From an uncultured Oscillibacter sp. (GTDB lineage: Bacteria > Bacillota > Clostridia > Oscillospirales > Oscillospiraceae), in assembly GCA_934574045.1 (NCBI GenBank), contig CAKTMK010000023.1:1-34545 (forward strand): a stretch of DNA of 34,545 nucleotides, given 5' to 3'. The number at the start of each line of letters is the position of its first letter. Within the stretch, counting starts at the first letter, position 1. This document shows positions 9,901 through 16,231 of the stretch, piece by piece. The notes below the pieces were generated by a model that did no database searches, had not been told where the DNA came from, and saw nothing but the letters and a program-made list of their open reading frames with translations. A program made the translations under genes and the position numbers.

Positions 9901-11421
9901 CCAGTAGAAGGCCGTTCCCTGCTGGGTCGCGGTCTTCCCCTCCGCGGGGATCACAGCCAGATAAGGGATGGCCGGGTTGGCCCACCGGATCTCGGCGCTG
10001 GTATTCAGCGTAATCTTGTAGCCGGGGGCGACGTCGTTCGTGCTGCCGTTCTGCGTGACCGTGAACCGGTCCACGTAGGTCTTATACTGGTAATTGTCCT
10101 TCCACTCGCACTGCTCCGCCTTTTGGACCGTGTACTCGTAATCCTTGGCAAACGTCTCCGTTCCCAGCAGGTTCCCCTTGTCATCCAGCAGCGTCACCTG
10201 CACCTGACCGCCGGCGGACGTACCGGCCTTTACGGTCTTGTCAGCCTCGCGTTCGCGCAGGCCAAGGCTTCCGTAGGTCTTGCCGTCGATGCCAGTCTCC
10301 TTGAGCCAGCCGTTCCACGTATCGGCGACAAAGGAATCCACATTGTTGCGGGTATAGCCCTCCAGGGTCGCGTTGCCCGGCTCCAGAACCGTATAGCCGA
10401 TGGCCGGGATCACGCCGTTGCTGTTGTAATTCCCGGTGTTATTGTTCGTGTAGGAGCAGGCCGCATGGCTGAGCGTCCTGTCGTACAGGCCGACCACGCC
10501 GCCAACCGCCCACGTGTAGGGGGCCGTTTCGGTGCAGTTCGCATAGTCATAGTAGTTGCCGTCCCCGTCGGACTTCAGGGGCGCGCTCCACTTTCTGAAG
10601 CCAGACTTCGGCTCGATCTTCATCCCGGTGACGATGCTGCCAAGGACCGTGCCGGAGCTGCGGCCCGCCACGCCGCCGATGATGCCCGCCGCGTTGTCGG
10701 AAACAACGGTCAGAGCCTGAACGGTGCAGTTGAGCACCCTGCCGCCCTGCCCGTTCAGACCGGCCACGCCGCCCAGATTTCCGGGGGCGTAGTTGGCCAG
10801 ATCGTAGTAGCGCGGCTCCACGTTGCTGTCCCAATTCGACCAGGTATACTCGTTGCTTTCATAGTATCCGTTGATGGCGCTGTTTTCTATGGTAATATTA
10901 TCCAGCGTTCCGTAATTTTCCCCCGCGGCAAAGCCCAGATTCGCGGGCAGGAAGCGGGTGGAGTTGGAGTCCGATGCGTTTTCGCTCAGATAATTCTGAT
11001 AGGTGAGCGGATCGCCGTGGTTCAGGATCTCCCGCTGGCCTTTCGCCGAAGTGTCCGGCGACTGGGGCGCGGCGATGGTGGACGACGCAATGGTCAGGTC
11101 CCGGATGACCGCGCCGCTGGCAAGGCTCTTCACCAGACAGCCGTTCAGGCCGGTGATCGTGCAGCCGTTTCCGTCCAGCGTGCCGGTGAAGGTGCCGATG
11201 TCGGTGGAGCTGCCGTTCATGCCGATGTCGTTTTCCAGCCGGTAATGGACATTCGCGCCCGTCACGGACGCGACGGCCCGCAGGTCTGCGGCGGTCTTGA
11301 TGAGATACGGGTCCTCAAGGGTGCCCTTGCCGCTGCTGAAGCCCGCCGCCGCCGCGGGGAGCGGCAGAAGCGGCAGGACCAGCGCAAGGACGAGCAGGAC
11401 GCTCAAAATTCGTCTTTTCAT
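931..11421 (-). CDS. Giant S-layer-anchored surface protein with beta-helix and MBG/YDG-type repeats
   Basis: The protein has 3,496 residues. The ATG at 11421 is chosen because it has an AGGAGG site (11426-11431) and is followed at once by a signal peptide (MKRR start, Leu/Val core, run of Ala). A longer frame upstream overlaps the neighbouring gene in another frame and has no signal. Order: beta-helix/GLUG-like region with GGVAG-type turns (about 30-330), mixed Ig-like modules, a second beta-helix-like stretch (about 1190-1400), a long series of MBG/YDG-type beta-sandwich repeats (about 1600-3180) with recurring TVTP..TVTG linkers and YDG/YTG motifs, a Gly/Ser then Thr-Pro linker, and three SLH repeats to the end (about 3320-3496), each with F-x-D-V/I, AVxWA and CTRAQ motifs. 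SLH repeats bind pyruvylated cell-wall polymer, so this is a wall-attached, probably adhesive protein. It is the last gene of an operon with two receiver-like proteins, 14 nt after the second. Confidence 0.93.
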   Translation of the reverse strand: MKRRILSVLLVLALVLPLLPLPAAAAGFSSGKGTLEDPYLIKTAADLRAVASVTGANVHYRLENDIGMNGSSTDIGTFTGTLDGNGCTITGLNGCLVKSLASGAVIRDLTIASSTIAAPQSPDTSAKGQREILNHGDPLTYQNYLSENASDSNSTRFLPANLGFAAGENYGTLDNITIENSAINGYYESNEYTWSNWDSNVEPRYYDLANYAPGNLGGVAGLNGQGGRVLNCTVQALTVVSDNAAGIIGGVAGRSSGTVLGSIVTGMKIEPKSGFRKWSAPLKSDGDGNYYDYANCTETAPYTWAVGGVVGLYDRTLSHAACSYTNNNTGNYNSNGVIPAIGYTVLEPGNATLEGYTRNNVDSFVADTWNGWLKETGIDGKTYGSLGLREREADKTVKAGTSAGGQVQVTLLDDKGNLLGTETFAKDYEYTVQKAEQCEWKDNYQYKTYVDRFTVTQNGSTNDVAPGYKITLNTSAEIRWANPAIPYLAVIPAEGKTATQQGTAFYWQLAAVAYDNERKRCPIGELYSDTELAELRGKVNVTYQTADGMSVDAVGPENYGDYRVTFTVSDMDAPSRWVVEKKCHLWNIGPLNNKTNKEQATLANPVSGYTGQPVAAQIPLLEGFTGGYKIVYKTGETETETAPSQKGVYGVYVKDLGANLTGGTYGQCWAATDSAYIGDMTISSDSGLSIFTDGSSTPSTDADFALTYTAADGTEKSAGIGSGAFIPTAGISGEVKLTYRGSLVKTWANFDPAKDVSIHLYTVTALGVTDQAASENRGLLSDARQAYPVSGGGQEFPGVLTYWVEPGVTLGAAFEKTASLTTDTTEQMTFEGWVDPAAPETVYSADTPINGPMQIAAKYAGTDTTGFTVGELYYFADESYPLPNTAVNEKNPIRDSAEHFTGYYGGTVLSRTGSADASSAAALHSLFLAPSGLFRINTFNATFDKYLSHEVLSESGYKASHGTVRLPENGGEKGGWSTGRSESFWAARPWNERTQLFLNLGSKKGGIAPDANEHATRELGLYRTENGAFNWNTADGYLWAENPTQSNRSGIVRPVYELNSGVTAASFRVVDVTLAEGARWYYSPLNRNYAEYNDSTVENSSVSGGTVHYVLSKDGTFTAPAITTAERANIGEGSVWAADGSVYVWMGSDGKTYQAGATVPADVASLKMTAASLPYLTEADCAKENIPNSYVGYYAVRTPADLTALQAHIAAVTTGSISINVVLLADITAPEGFATLGGSNGAAFLGTFDGRSHTISGLSGDLIRTLGGTSAVRDLTVSGGGLFAAGAAESTLTVVNCLRTDGGALIGSAAETSALTVSNCGSRGALVGTLKLDQGYAKKFEHCYSAAKLFQTVSLDMTTGSAAAQAHRNSLTVSGSYQTGGDLVNNSSFPNVKLEKVTAGQISGGGTAWTLNQSAVKGWTLWAQQDGIPVFALDGRRRTYRVEFGANSGVYAYSDADGHVTVPAEQSSQVWSFEQDGSKVTLEENTVIPGDLTLTSESASANVTVTVKDTPTYGDTWGKILTLDDTSGAYRIQIRPVGGAYADMAADSLPDAGNYEYRVLNSKNVLVEDSVKDVTVAKKTVRAKAEVPGGEDGFAYTGVGITPEVTVTIDGGAALVRGVDYTVAYTDNTKVGTATATVSPASGSNYTFAAVKVTFTIKKAAGKLQFDDGSKALTVTYGETVTVKLNAPGVGEGEEVVFWVRSADYPKGMAMLTGSSAVTATVSGGTVTANIPVDRYTYLYDADTLWLYAVIAQNGNTDRIVSDEIQVTVQPKDVRVVLSPLSRRYDGTTGWPIESGRIAPADQTTDTGTLRLFSDDLGVDVTRLTAEADSPEVGRNRKVTVSGPLKLTFLSGNTAYPQWLPSLFHVTGIMGGTENNTFPAVITKQILNVTLPQTVYVTPDTAQTKEVDLSEILTRAGAEILSVDPDAENKITATRQHIGSTVSFTTNAVAAGTAETLKVMLKEGTNCQGGSKVFIRIEAAEKTSDTTTLRAFMNDYACGETAPAPVLSGVKNIDMDKVTYRYESRGATSLWSDKTAPSAVGTYTVTVTYDADSVVYTATADFAVTAAALTEEMVTAGTLTYTGGLQAAPVTVEKNGAALTLGTDYLLTVEAASEHAAAWGSSVRNAGTYRFTVVGKGNYSGRVTGTFTVAQAEDPNFTRIKSGSWTVTYAPGLTLAGVPTEYSTCRWKNPAQEVGNAGDKAFAMIYTPADAVNYKTETFEAKLTVEKAKYGLPTDLIVYVNPGAAGAVDLTQCIAAGAQLGTATAADADSILDTWKPNETTLDYKIKADAKNRSSATVEIPVTSENYEEVKIAVTFSVTNLPIADIEFMVDHIEVQYGDTVSIRQYIKEDTVHDRNLFYSTVGRNGPLTETGGGDQFRAAGIGQGYVEVYTYRTDAYAACRVYLPVTVTPRALTITGVTAAARSYEPGNRSVTLLGGALSGVPSEDKAEVGFALNGGTMADANAGEGKPVTPDITLTGAKAGNYTLTLPTDLTVDIRKLDPEYTVPDAMTASYGQTLSELTLPAGWSWVEDGGTSVGGLGPQTHRARFSPADAVNYNTVEISLTVTVRQNTPTKADLTVTGLTNAEYDGRTHPVTATPRRDGMGTVTVRYNGSPDAPKNAGSYAVTAELSGGSNYAAASIPLGELEISRADAANLPCESPDQSVIVNVGAFRDPVVRGRENETLDGSFTYAYGSATGKSHEEAEGMLRGMAANETVTLTFTFTPAGPNYTGAKTGSFTVTVKDIEFMVNGKAADADNAILDRTGTEYGSTWAERISVREELTASVGGAVKTGAYTVVPDSGSLTDRPGVGSHGYTVKFTGSGYTDVTVFSGTITVTPRTVTVTGIAAQSRPYNGGTAAALDFSGASITGKLEGDALSVTVSGVFETKNAGESRTVSLTGLTLTGGAKDNYTLDAANSQRTASADITPKEVTVTADNCKVSKVYDGTNRAGAFIGTPQLTGVLSGDSVTVSAVPAVYTDVNVGGQTSVEVRITLAGTDMGNYRLTGGTLTVPCEITPAPHGGETASGSAKYGESGTVDLSGLIVSGGTASIQSKTDGSSVLNGEPELSGGTLRFAFADDGAKAGETAEVVVQVVSGNYKPYTVTVTLTVSSRSVPVVTAPRANALTYSGAEQTLITAGTTTGGKLLYSLTSGGNYTAALPTAKNAGEYTVYYKVIGDGAFADVPENHVTVTIARKAAAVAPKSVSISAGSAVPAFELAFTGLVNGEKLTPGEEPVFVCYESGTKAVSSSTPAGTYSIVWTNRGMTFSGEENYDLTRTETGVLTVTAKSGGSTGGGGGSSSGGGSVSVPTVPTVPTTPAKPEASAFSDVSTGAYYHDAVKWAAEKGITGGTGDGKFSPNRPCTRAQIVTFLWRAAGSPEPQGAAGFADISADAYYAKAVAWAVENGVTSGTEDGRFRPDQPCTRAQSVAFLYRAAGAPAVSGGSGFDDVAESAYYAAAVAWAQANGVTGGLGNGLFGPGNGCTRAQIVTFLYRAYQGK

Positions 11422-11435
11422 GGTTCCTCCTGTTT

Positions 11436-11849
11436 TTATCCGATCGAATGGTCTTCCGCGGGGACGCGCCCCGCGGTCTGATTTTTCAGGTTCCGCCGCT
11501 GTCCGCCCTCCCCGGGCGGACCCAGCAGGCGGGTCAGTGTCTCCTCCGGCTCGCCCCGGGGGAGGGGCCGGGCCAGAAAGCCCTCCGCGCCGATGCGGCG
11601 GCTCTGGGGGCGGAACGCCTCCTGCTCCGTCACCCACAGGACCCGCAGCGCGGGGCGCGCGCGCTTGACGTAGGAAGTCCAGTTCATTCCGGCGGCTCCG
11701 TCCGCCGCCACCACCGCCAGCGAGCAGGGTCCGTCCCGCTGGAGATAGCGGGCCAGCGTGACCCCGTCCTGAAAGGTGCGCACCGGCCCCCACCGGGCCA
11801 GCGCGTCCCGCCACAGGCGCGGCTCCCGGTCGCAGATCAGCGCGATCAT
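11436..11849 (-). CDS. Small receiver-like protein, second of pair (degenerate)
   Basis: The protein has 137 residues and starts at an ATG that overlaps the previous stop as ATGA, so translation is probably coupled. The N-terminus (MIALICDREPRLW) resembles the first strand of a response-regulator receiver. Later come an LRVLWVTEQE strand and a GAEGFLARP motif matching the receiver GAxxYLxKP, with Lys replaced by Arg. The expected phosphoacceptor Asp at the end of strand 3 is Ala (LAVVAADG). About 30 charged residues trail the domain and there is no DNA-binding domain. It is probably a pseudo-receiver working by protein contact. Its position between another receiver-like gene and the giant adhesin suggests a role in controlling expression or export of that protein. 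That role is inference. Confidence 0.65.
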   Translation of the reverse strand: MIALICDREPRLWRDALARWGPVRTFQDGVTLARYLQRDGPCSLAVVAADGAAGMNWTSYVKRARPALRVLWVTEQEAFRPQSRRIGAEGFLARPLPRGEPEETLTRLLGPPGEGGQRRNLKNQTAGRVPAEDHSIG

Positions 11850-12217
11850 CCCGCCGCCTCCCTTCCGGGGAGGACACCGCACCGCCGCAGCGCGGCGGTC
11901 AGCTCCGCGTCGGAGCAGTCCCACGTCAAAAACATCTCCGCCCCCAGCTCATAGGCCGACAGGGCGAAGCCCGCGTCGTCGCTGATCCACAGCAGCGGCA
12001 CGGACGCAGACCGCTCCCGGATGGCGTGGACCGTCTCCAGTCCCTGCGCCCCGCCCAGCGCCGCCACGGCGGCGGCGTACCGAAAAACGGGGGCGGCGCG
12101 CACCGCGTCCGGATCGTAAAACTCATCAAACTCCAGCGCCGCGCCGCAGGCGGCGCGGGAAAGCCGCTCCTGCCACAGATCGGACTGCATGAACGAAGCG
12201 CAGACGGCCAGCTTCAC
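11846..12217 (-). CDS. Small receiver-like protein, first of pair (degenerate)
   Basis: The protein has 123 residues with a GTG start at 12217, chosen because an AGGAGG site (12225-12230) sits 7 nt upstream. Longer versions of the frame would read through the probable promoter. The fold pattern fits a CheY-like receiver: an alternating pattern, a VPLLWISDD strand where receivers have PVIxLSA, and YELGAEMFLTW where they have AxxxGAxxYLxKP. The phosphoacceptor Asp (strand 3, AAAVAALGG) and the conserved Lys are absent, so phosphorylation is not expected. No output domain follows. It is the first gene of the operon leading into the giant SLH protein. It could be the truncated receiver of a LytTR-type regulator, but no such remnant is seen. 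Confidence 0.65.
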   Translation of the reverse strand: MKLAVCASFMQSDLWQERLSRAACGAALEFDEFYDPDAVRAAPVFRYAAAVAALGGAQGLETVHAIRERSASVPLLWISDDAGFALSAYELGAEMFLTWDCSDAELTAALRRCGVLPGREAAG

Positions 12218-12278
12218 GGTGTTCCCTCCTCTCCCGGCGTCCCCGGCAAAGGCCGACACCGGATATTTTCCGCCTTTT

Positions 12279-12342
12279 ACCATATCAGACCAGCCGGACG
12301 GAAACAACCGGTTCGGAACGAAGTGCTGTTTTTTGGAACGAA
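12279..12342 (-). promoter_or_regulatory. Probable activator-dependent promoter of the receiver-adhesin operon
   Basis: On the minus strand TTGTTT (12302-12307) and TATGGT (12279-12284) are 17 nt apart, a weak core. Eight nt upstream of the -35 lies an exact 8-bp direct repeat, TTCGTTCC, at 12335-12342 and 12315-12322 (20-bp period, 12 bp between copies). Two short repeats about two helical turns apart next to a poor -35 box is the usual arrangement for LytTR-type and other dimeric activators. Confidence 0.4.
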
Positions 12343-12424
12343 ATGCAGCTCCGCAGCGGAAAAGGCCGCTCGTTTTCGCCGGAGATCCCATCGGCGGCGG
12401 ACGGCGCGGCGGAAACGGACATGG

Positions 12425-12461
12425 AAAAAGCGCGGCGGGAGACGGTCATCTCCCGCCGCGC
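12425..12461 (-). terminator. Terminator of the CoA-transferase gene
   Basis: Perfect 13-bp stem (12430-12442 with 12449-12461), 6-nt loop, followed by TTTTT on the minus strand, 45 nt after the stop codon. Confidence 0.9.
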
Positions 12462-12505
12462 TCGGCTGCGGTCCTTACAATTCTATTGTATGCGCCTGTC
12501 CGCGC

Positions 12506-13825
12506 TCACCGGAAATTTTCCGCCGCGCTGCGGGCCAGCTCCTCCCGGAAATCCGGGTGGGCGATGGACGCCATGGCCTCGGCCCGCTCCCGGAGCGTCT
12601 TTCCGCTCAGGCAGACCACGCCGTATTCCGTGGCCACGTACTGGATCATGGTGCGGGGCGCGCTGACGGTGCTGCCGGAGGGAATGGCGGCGACGATGTT
12701 GGACCGTCTGCGCCCCTCTTTGTCCAAGCGAGAGGAATGGATGCAGATAAAGCCCTTTCCGCCTCTGGAGCGGTAGGCCCCCTCCAGAAAGTCCATCTGT
12801 CCGCCGATACCGGAGAGCTGCCTTGCCCCGGCGCTCTCCGCGTTCTCCTGCCCCATCAGGTCCAGCTGCACGCCGCCGTTGATGCTGATGACATTGCTGA
12901 GGCGGCTGATGCGCTCCACGGAGTGGATGTAATCCAGATCGCCGGGGTGGAACCGCTCCGGCTCCGCGTCCAGCCAGTCGTAAAGCCGCTGGGACCCCAT
13001 GGCAAGGTTCCACGCGGAGCGCCCCGCGTCCAGCTCCTTGCGGGCGTTGGTCAGCTTGCCCGCCTGATACAACTCCAGAAACGGGTCGCTGATGGTGCCG
13101 GTGTGGCAGCCAAGATCCCGCCGGTCCGACCGGGCCAGCATCTGCGCCACGGTGTACGGCACGCCGCCCACGCCCAGAGACAGCACCGCCTCGTCCGGGA
13201 TCAGCTCCACCACCCGCCTGGCGATGGCCGCGTCCGTCTCGCCCGGCTCCCGATACGTCCGCTCCGGCAGCGGCTCGTGCTCGCCCTCCACCACGTAATC
13301 CGCCTCGCTGAGACGGACCCGGTGGGAGCCGTCCACGCCCTGAAGCCGGGGATAGCGCTCGTTGATCTCAAAGATCACCGTCCGGGCGCTCTCCAGAATG
13401 GTCCGCCACGCGTAGTTGGAGATGCCGAGGCCGCAGCAGCCGTCCGCGTCGGGCCGGGACACGGGGACGAACGCAACGTCGCAGCGGATGTACCGCTCCC
13501 GGTAGAGCGTGGGCAGCGAGCGCAGCATCACCGGCAGGAAGCGCACCAGTCCCCGGGTCTGGAGCTTGCGCTCATAGTCGCCGATGTGCCAGCTGTAATA
13601 GGAAAAGCTCTCCTGCTCCGGGTCGCTCTCCACCACCTCGATCCGGGGCCGGATCACAAGGCCGCCCCGGATCTTCACGTCCCGGACCTGCCCTTTCCGG
13701 GCCGCCAGCGCCCGGTCCAGCAGCTCCGGAAAGCCCGCGCCGAAGCCGTAATCCACCCAGTCGCCGGAGCGCACCGCCTGCACCGCCGTCTCCGGCGTCA
13801 CAAATCTGGTCTGTTTTCCGTTCAT
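12506..13825 (-). CDS. Acetyl-CoA hydrolase / 4-hydroxybutyrate CoA-transferase family protein
   Basis: The 439-residue protein matches the class I CoA-transferase family that includes 4-hydroxybutyrate and butyryl-CoA:acetate CoA-transferases, and its length is normal. Family features include LSLGVGGVPYTVAQML (about 216-230), DLGCHTGTISD (237-247), the SINGGVQLDLMGQ stretch, and GIGGQMDFLEGA..SRGGKGFICI near the C-terminus. In well-studied members the catalytic Glu that forms the glutamyl-CoA thioester lies in a LGIHSEMxSD motif. Here the aligned position is Gly243 (HTGTISD), so ordinary ping-pong CoA transfer may not occur. It could be a thioesterase-like or a binding protein, or belong to a subfamily with another nucleophile. 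It is transcribed alone, with its own promoter and terminator. The family assignment is firm and the substrate unknown. Confidence 0.88.
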   Translation of the reverse strand: MNGKQTRFVTPETAVQAVRSGDWVDYGFGAGFPELLDRALAARKGQVRDVKIRGGLVIRPRIEVVESDPEQESFSYYSWHIGDYERKLQTRGLVRFLPVMLRSLPTLYRERYIRCDVAFVPVSRPDADGCCGLGISNYAWRTILESARTVIFEINERYPRLQGVDGSHRVRLSEADYVVEGEHEPLPERTYREPGETDAAIARRVVELIPDEAVLSLGVGGVPYTVAQMLARSDRRDLGCHTGTISDPFLELYQAGKLTNARKELDAGRSAWNLAMGSQRLYDWLDAEPERFHPGDLDYIHSVERISRLSNVISINGGVQLDLMGQENAESAGARQLSGIGGQMDFLEGAYRSRGGKGFICIHSSRLDKEGRRRSNIVAAIPSGSTVSAPRTMIQYVATEYGVVCLSGKTLRERAEAMASIAHPDFREELARSAAENFR

Positions 13826-13857
13826 AGGCTGTCTGTTCCCTTCTGTCGTTTTCCACG

Positions 13858-13885
13858 ATTATACCACATTGGGCGGCGCGCGCAA
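13858..13885 (-). promoter_or_regulatory. Promoter of the CoA-transferase gene
   Basis: TTGCGC (13880-13885), 16-nt spacer, perfect TATAAT (13858-13863) with TGG directly before it (extended -10). It lies 32 nt before the ATG. Confidence 0.65.
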
Positions 13886-13964
13886 ACCCGGTTTTGACGC
13901 TCAGACGGGTGGGCAGTTCGGCGCGTCTGCCTTTGCCGCCGATGGCGCCGCGTCCGCCGGACGG

Positions 13965-13999
13965 AAAAAGCCCCGGCGCGGGAGTTCCCGCGCCGGGGC
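13965..13999 (-). terminator. Terminator of hcp
   Basis: GC-rich perfect stem (GCCCCGGCGCGGG with its complement) with a very short loop and TTTTT on the minus strand, about 70 nt after the hcp stop. Confidence 0.9.
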
Positions 14000-14068
14000 C
14001 GAGGCAGATAAAGCCGCGCTGGAGCCGGCAGGGGCGGCCCAATGGACAGTCCGCCCCCGCGTTCGTTT

Positions 14069-15646
14069 TCAGTCCCGGTGCAGGATCGCGTCCAGATCCT
14101 GCTGGGGCGCGGTGACGGGCTGAAGCCCGTAAGCGTCCACCAGCGTCTTAACCACCGTCTCCGACAGGAAGGCGGGCAGCGTGGGCCCGAGGTAGATATT
14201 TTTCACGCCCAGTGCCAGCAGCGACAGCAGGATGCACACCGCCTTCTGCTCGTACCAAGACAGCACCAGCGTCAACGGCAGGTCGTTGACGGTGCAGCCG
14301 AAGGCATCCGCCAGCGCCAGCGCGATCTGCACGGCGCTGTAAGCGTCGTTGCACTGGCCCACGTCCAGAATGCGGGGGATGCCGCCGATCTCGCCCAGAT
14401 CCAGATCGTTGAATCGGAACTTGCCGCACGCCAGCGTCAGCACCAGCGTGTCCATGGGCGTGCCCTTGACGAACTCCGTGTAATAGCTGCGGCCGGGGTG
14501 CGCGCCGTCGCACCCGCCCACCAGAAAGATGTGCCGGACGGCTCCGCTCTTGATGGCGCTGATGAGGGCGGGCGCCTGCGCCAGAACGGCGGCATGGGCA
14601 AAGCCGGTGGTGAGCATATGGCCGCCGTTGATGCCGCTCATGCTCCGGTCGGTCTCGTAGCCGCCAAGCGCCAGCGCCTGCTGGATCAGGGGGGTGAAAT
14701 CCTTGCGGCCCTGCGCGTCCTCCTCAATGTGCCGCAGGCCCTCGTATCCCACCACGGAGGTGGTGTACACCCGGTCGGCGTAGCTGGGCCGGGGCGGCAT
14801 CAGGCAGTTGGTGGTAAACAGCACCGGCGCGGGAACGCCGTCCAGCTCCGTCTGCTGGCTCTGCCACGCGGTGCCGAAATTTCCGGCCAGATGGGGATAC
14901 TTCTTCAGGCCCGGATAGCCGTGGGCCGGGAGCATCTCGCAGTGGGTGTACACGTTGATCCCCCGGCCCGCCGTCTGCTCCAGAAGCTGGTGCAGATCCT
15001 CCAGATCGTGGCCGGAGACGATGATGAACGGCCCCTTTTTGATATCCGTATTCACCCGCGTGGGCACCGGGTCGCCGAAGGTCCGGGTGTTGGCCCGGTC
15101 CAGCAGCGCCATGCACTGGAAGTTCACCTGACCGAACTCCATGATGAGCGCCAGCCACTCCTCCACGGTATGCTCCTGCGCCAGCGCGGCAAGGCCCTTG
15201 AAAAACCACGCGTTCACCGTTTCATCCTGAAAGCCCAGCCGCGCGGCGTGGTGAGCATAGGCCGCCATGCCCTTCAGGCCGAACAGCAGCGTGGAGCGCA
15301 GAGAGACGGCGTCCGTCTCGCCCCGCCAGAGCCAGCCCGTGTCCTCCCTCGGGGCCAGATCGCCCATCTCCCGCAGCGCGCCGTCCACCCGGTCCGTGAA
15401 GGCGCGGATGGCCCCGTTGTCAAAATTTACGTTGGTCAGCGTGGTGAACAGGCCGTCCGCCAGCAGACGCGCGTGCTCGTCCGTCCGCCGCCCCGTCTCC
15501 TCGCACCGCTGGGCCAGCCGGATCAGGCGGCACACCAGCTCGTCCTGCGCGTTGGCGGTCTCCGGCTGCTTGCCGCACACGCCGGTGCGGACGCAGCCGC
15601 TCCCTCCGGCGGTCTGCTGGCACTGAAAGCAAAACATTTCCGACAT
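14069..15646 (-). CDS. hcp: Hydroxylamine reductase / hybrid cluster protein (Hcp)
   Basis: The 525-residue protein is a full-length Hcp. Cys6, Cys9, Cys18 and Cys24 form the C-x2-C-x8-C-x5-C pattern of class I enzymes from anaerobes, expected to hold a [4Fe-4S] cluster. All hybrid-cluster ligands can be seen: His213 (SGHDLEDL), Glu237 (HCEML), Cys281 (TTNCLMPP), Cys379 (GGCDGAHPG), Cys407 (ACGKFRF), Cys432 (GQCNDAYS) and Glu466 (WYEQKAV), with Lys468 two residues after it. Hcp reduces hydroxylamine to ammonia in vitro and acts as an NO reductase under nitrosative stress in the cytoplasm. It stands alone; no Hcr reductase partner is adjacent, which is normal for class I. The upstream gap (15647-15698) holds only a weak promoter-like pair (TTGCGC, 16 nt, TAAATT), and I see no clear operator. 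Confidence 0.96.
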   Translation of the reverse strand: MSEMFCFQCQQTAGGSGCVRTGVCGKQPETANAQDELVCRLIRLAQRCEETGRRTDEHARLLADGLFTTLTNVNFDNGAIRAFTDRVDGALREMGDLAPREDTGWLWRGETDAVSLRSTLLFGLKGMAAYAHHAARLGFQDETVNAWFFKGLAALAQEHTVEEWLALIMEFGQVNFQCMALLDRANTRTFGDPVPTRVNTDIKKGPFIIVSGHDLEDLHQLLEQTAGRGINVYTHCEMLPAHGYPGLKKYPHLAGNFGTAWQSQQTELDGVPAPVLFTTNCLMPPRPSYADRVYTTSVVGYEGLRHIEEDAQGRKDFTPLIQQALALGGYETDRSMSGINGGHMLTTGFAHAAVLAQAPALISAIKSGAVRHIFLVGGCDGAHPGRSYYTEFVKGTPMDTLVLTLACGKFRFNDLDLGEIGGIPRILDVGQCNDAYSAVQIALALADAFGCTVNDLPLTLVLSWYEQKAVCILLSLLALGVKNIYLGPTLPAFLSETVVKTLVDAYGLQPVTAPQQDLDAILHRD

Positions 15647-15698
15647 GACATCTACCCCCAGAATTTAGTTGGTGGTAGTATGCGCGCAATGCGCCCTC

Positions 15699-16220
15699 TC
15701 ATGCAGGACCGTCCGCCGCGGGACCGCAGCAGGACAGGCGCAGCCGGTAAAACTGCCGCACCCACTCCGGGCAGGCGTCGTATGCGCCCTCCGCCCGCAG
15801 CCGCGCCAGCGTCCGCTTCCCCACCCGCCGGTCCAGAATGGCGAGGATGCGGACGACGCCGTTTTCCGACCGGAGCGCGTCCTGAATGGACAGGCTGCGG
15901 AATTCCAGCGCGGCCCGCAGGAAATCCGTCTCGCTGTACACGCCCCGTTCGTTCCACTGGGGACGGAGCCGCTCCTCCGCCTCCTCCCACGAGACGTCCT
16001 CCGCCTGATAGAGGTCGCTCAGCTCCCGGTCCTGACGGTACGTCTCCGTCCACGAAAAGGCCGCCAGCTCCCGTCCGTCCACCCGGATGGCGGCGCGGCC
16101 GTAAGCGTTGTGGACCGCGTGATACCGGGTGAGGAAAAACGCCGTCCGGTCCCGCAGCTCAGGACACAGGCCGTCCCGCAGGCGGCGGTTCAGATCGCTC
16201 CATGACCGATAATGCTCCAT
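15699..16220 (-). CDS. Small cytoplasmic protein of unknown function, co-transcribed with LysR
   Basis: The protein has 173 residues. The ATG at 16220 has an AAGGAGG site (16226-16232) that overlaps the last codons of the upstream LysR gene, so the two form one operon. The sequence is hydrophilic, without signal or membrane segments. Its first half (RSWSDLNRRL..LRDRTAFFLTRYHAVHNAYGRAAIRVDGREL) recalls a widespread family of small Firmicute proteins, sometimes named SF0329, that opens with a similar W-S-x-L-x-x-x-x stretch followed by an R-Y-x-x-x-H region and a GR-x-x-I-x-V-D-G strand. The match is from memory and uncertain. The second half is helical and ends with a Cys-Cys pair. No catalytic motif is obvious. 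Confidence 0.7.
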   Translation of the reverse strand: MEHYRSWSDLNRRLRDGLCPELRDRTAFFLTRYHAVHNAYGRAAIRVDGRELAAFSWTETYRQDRELSDLYQAEDVSWEEAEERLRPQWNERGVYSETDFLRAALEFRSLSIQDALRSENGVVRILAILDRRVGKRTLARLRAEGAYDACPEWVRQFYRLRLSCCGPAADGPA

Positions 16221-16231
16221 ATTGTCCTCCT

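Noticed and set aside
1420..11481. Very long plus-strand open frames (about 1,979 and 1,361 codons) opposite the giant surface gene
   Set aside because: They are antisense shadows caused by high GC and repeat composition: rich in Arg, Gly and Ala, with no ribosome site, no domain and no signal. The minus-strand frame has signal peptide, repeats and SLH domains.
11422..11877. N-terminal extension of the giant protein to an ATG at 11877
   Set aside because: The extension lacks a signal peptide, is Arg/Gly-rich, and overlaps the receiver-like gene in another frame. The ATG at 11421 has a ribosome site and a signal peptide.
12026..13897. Plus-strand frame of 623 codons opposite the CoA-transferase
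   Set aside because: Low-complexity His/Arg/Ala/Pro translation without a family match. The opposite strand encodes a clear enzyme.
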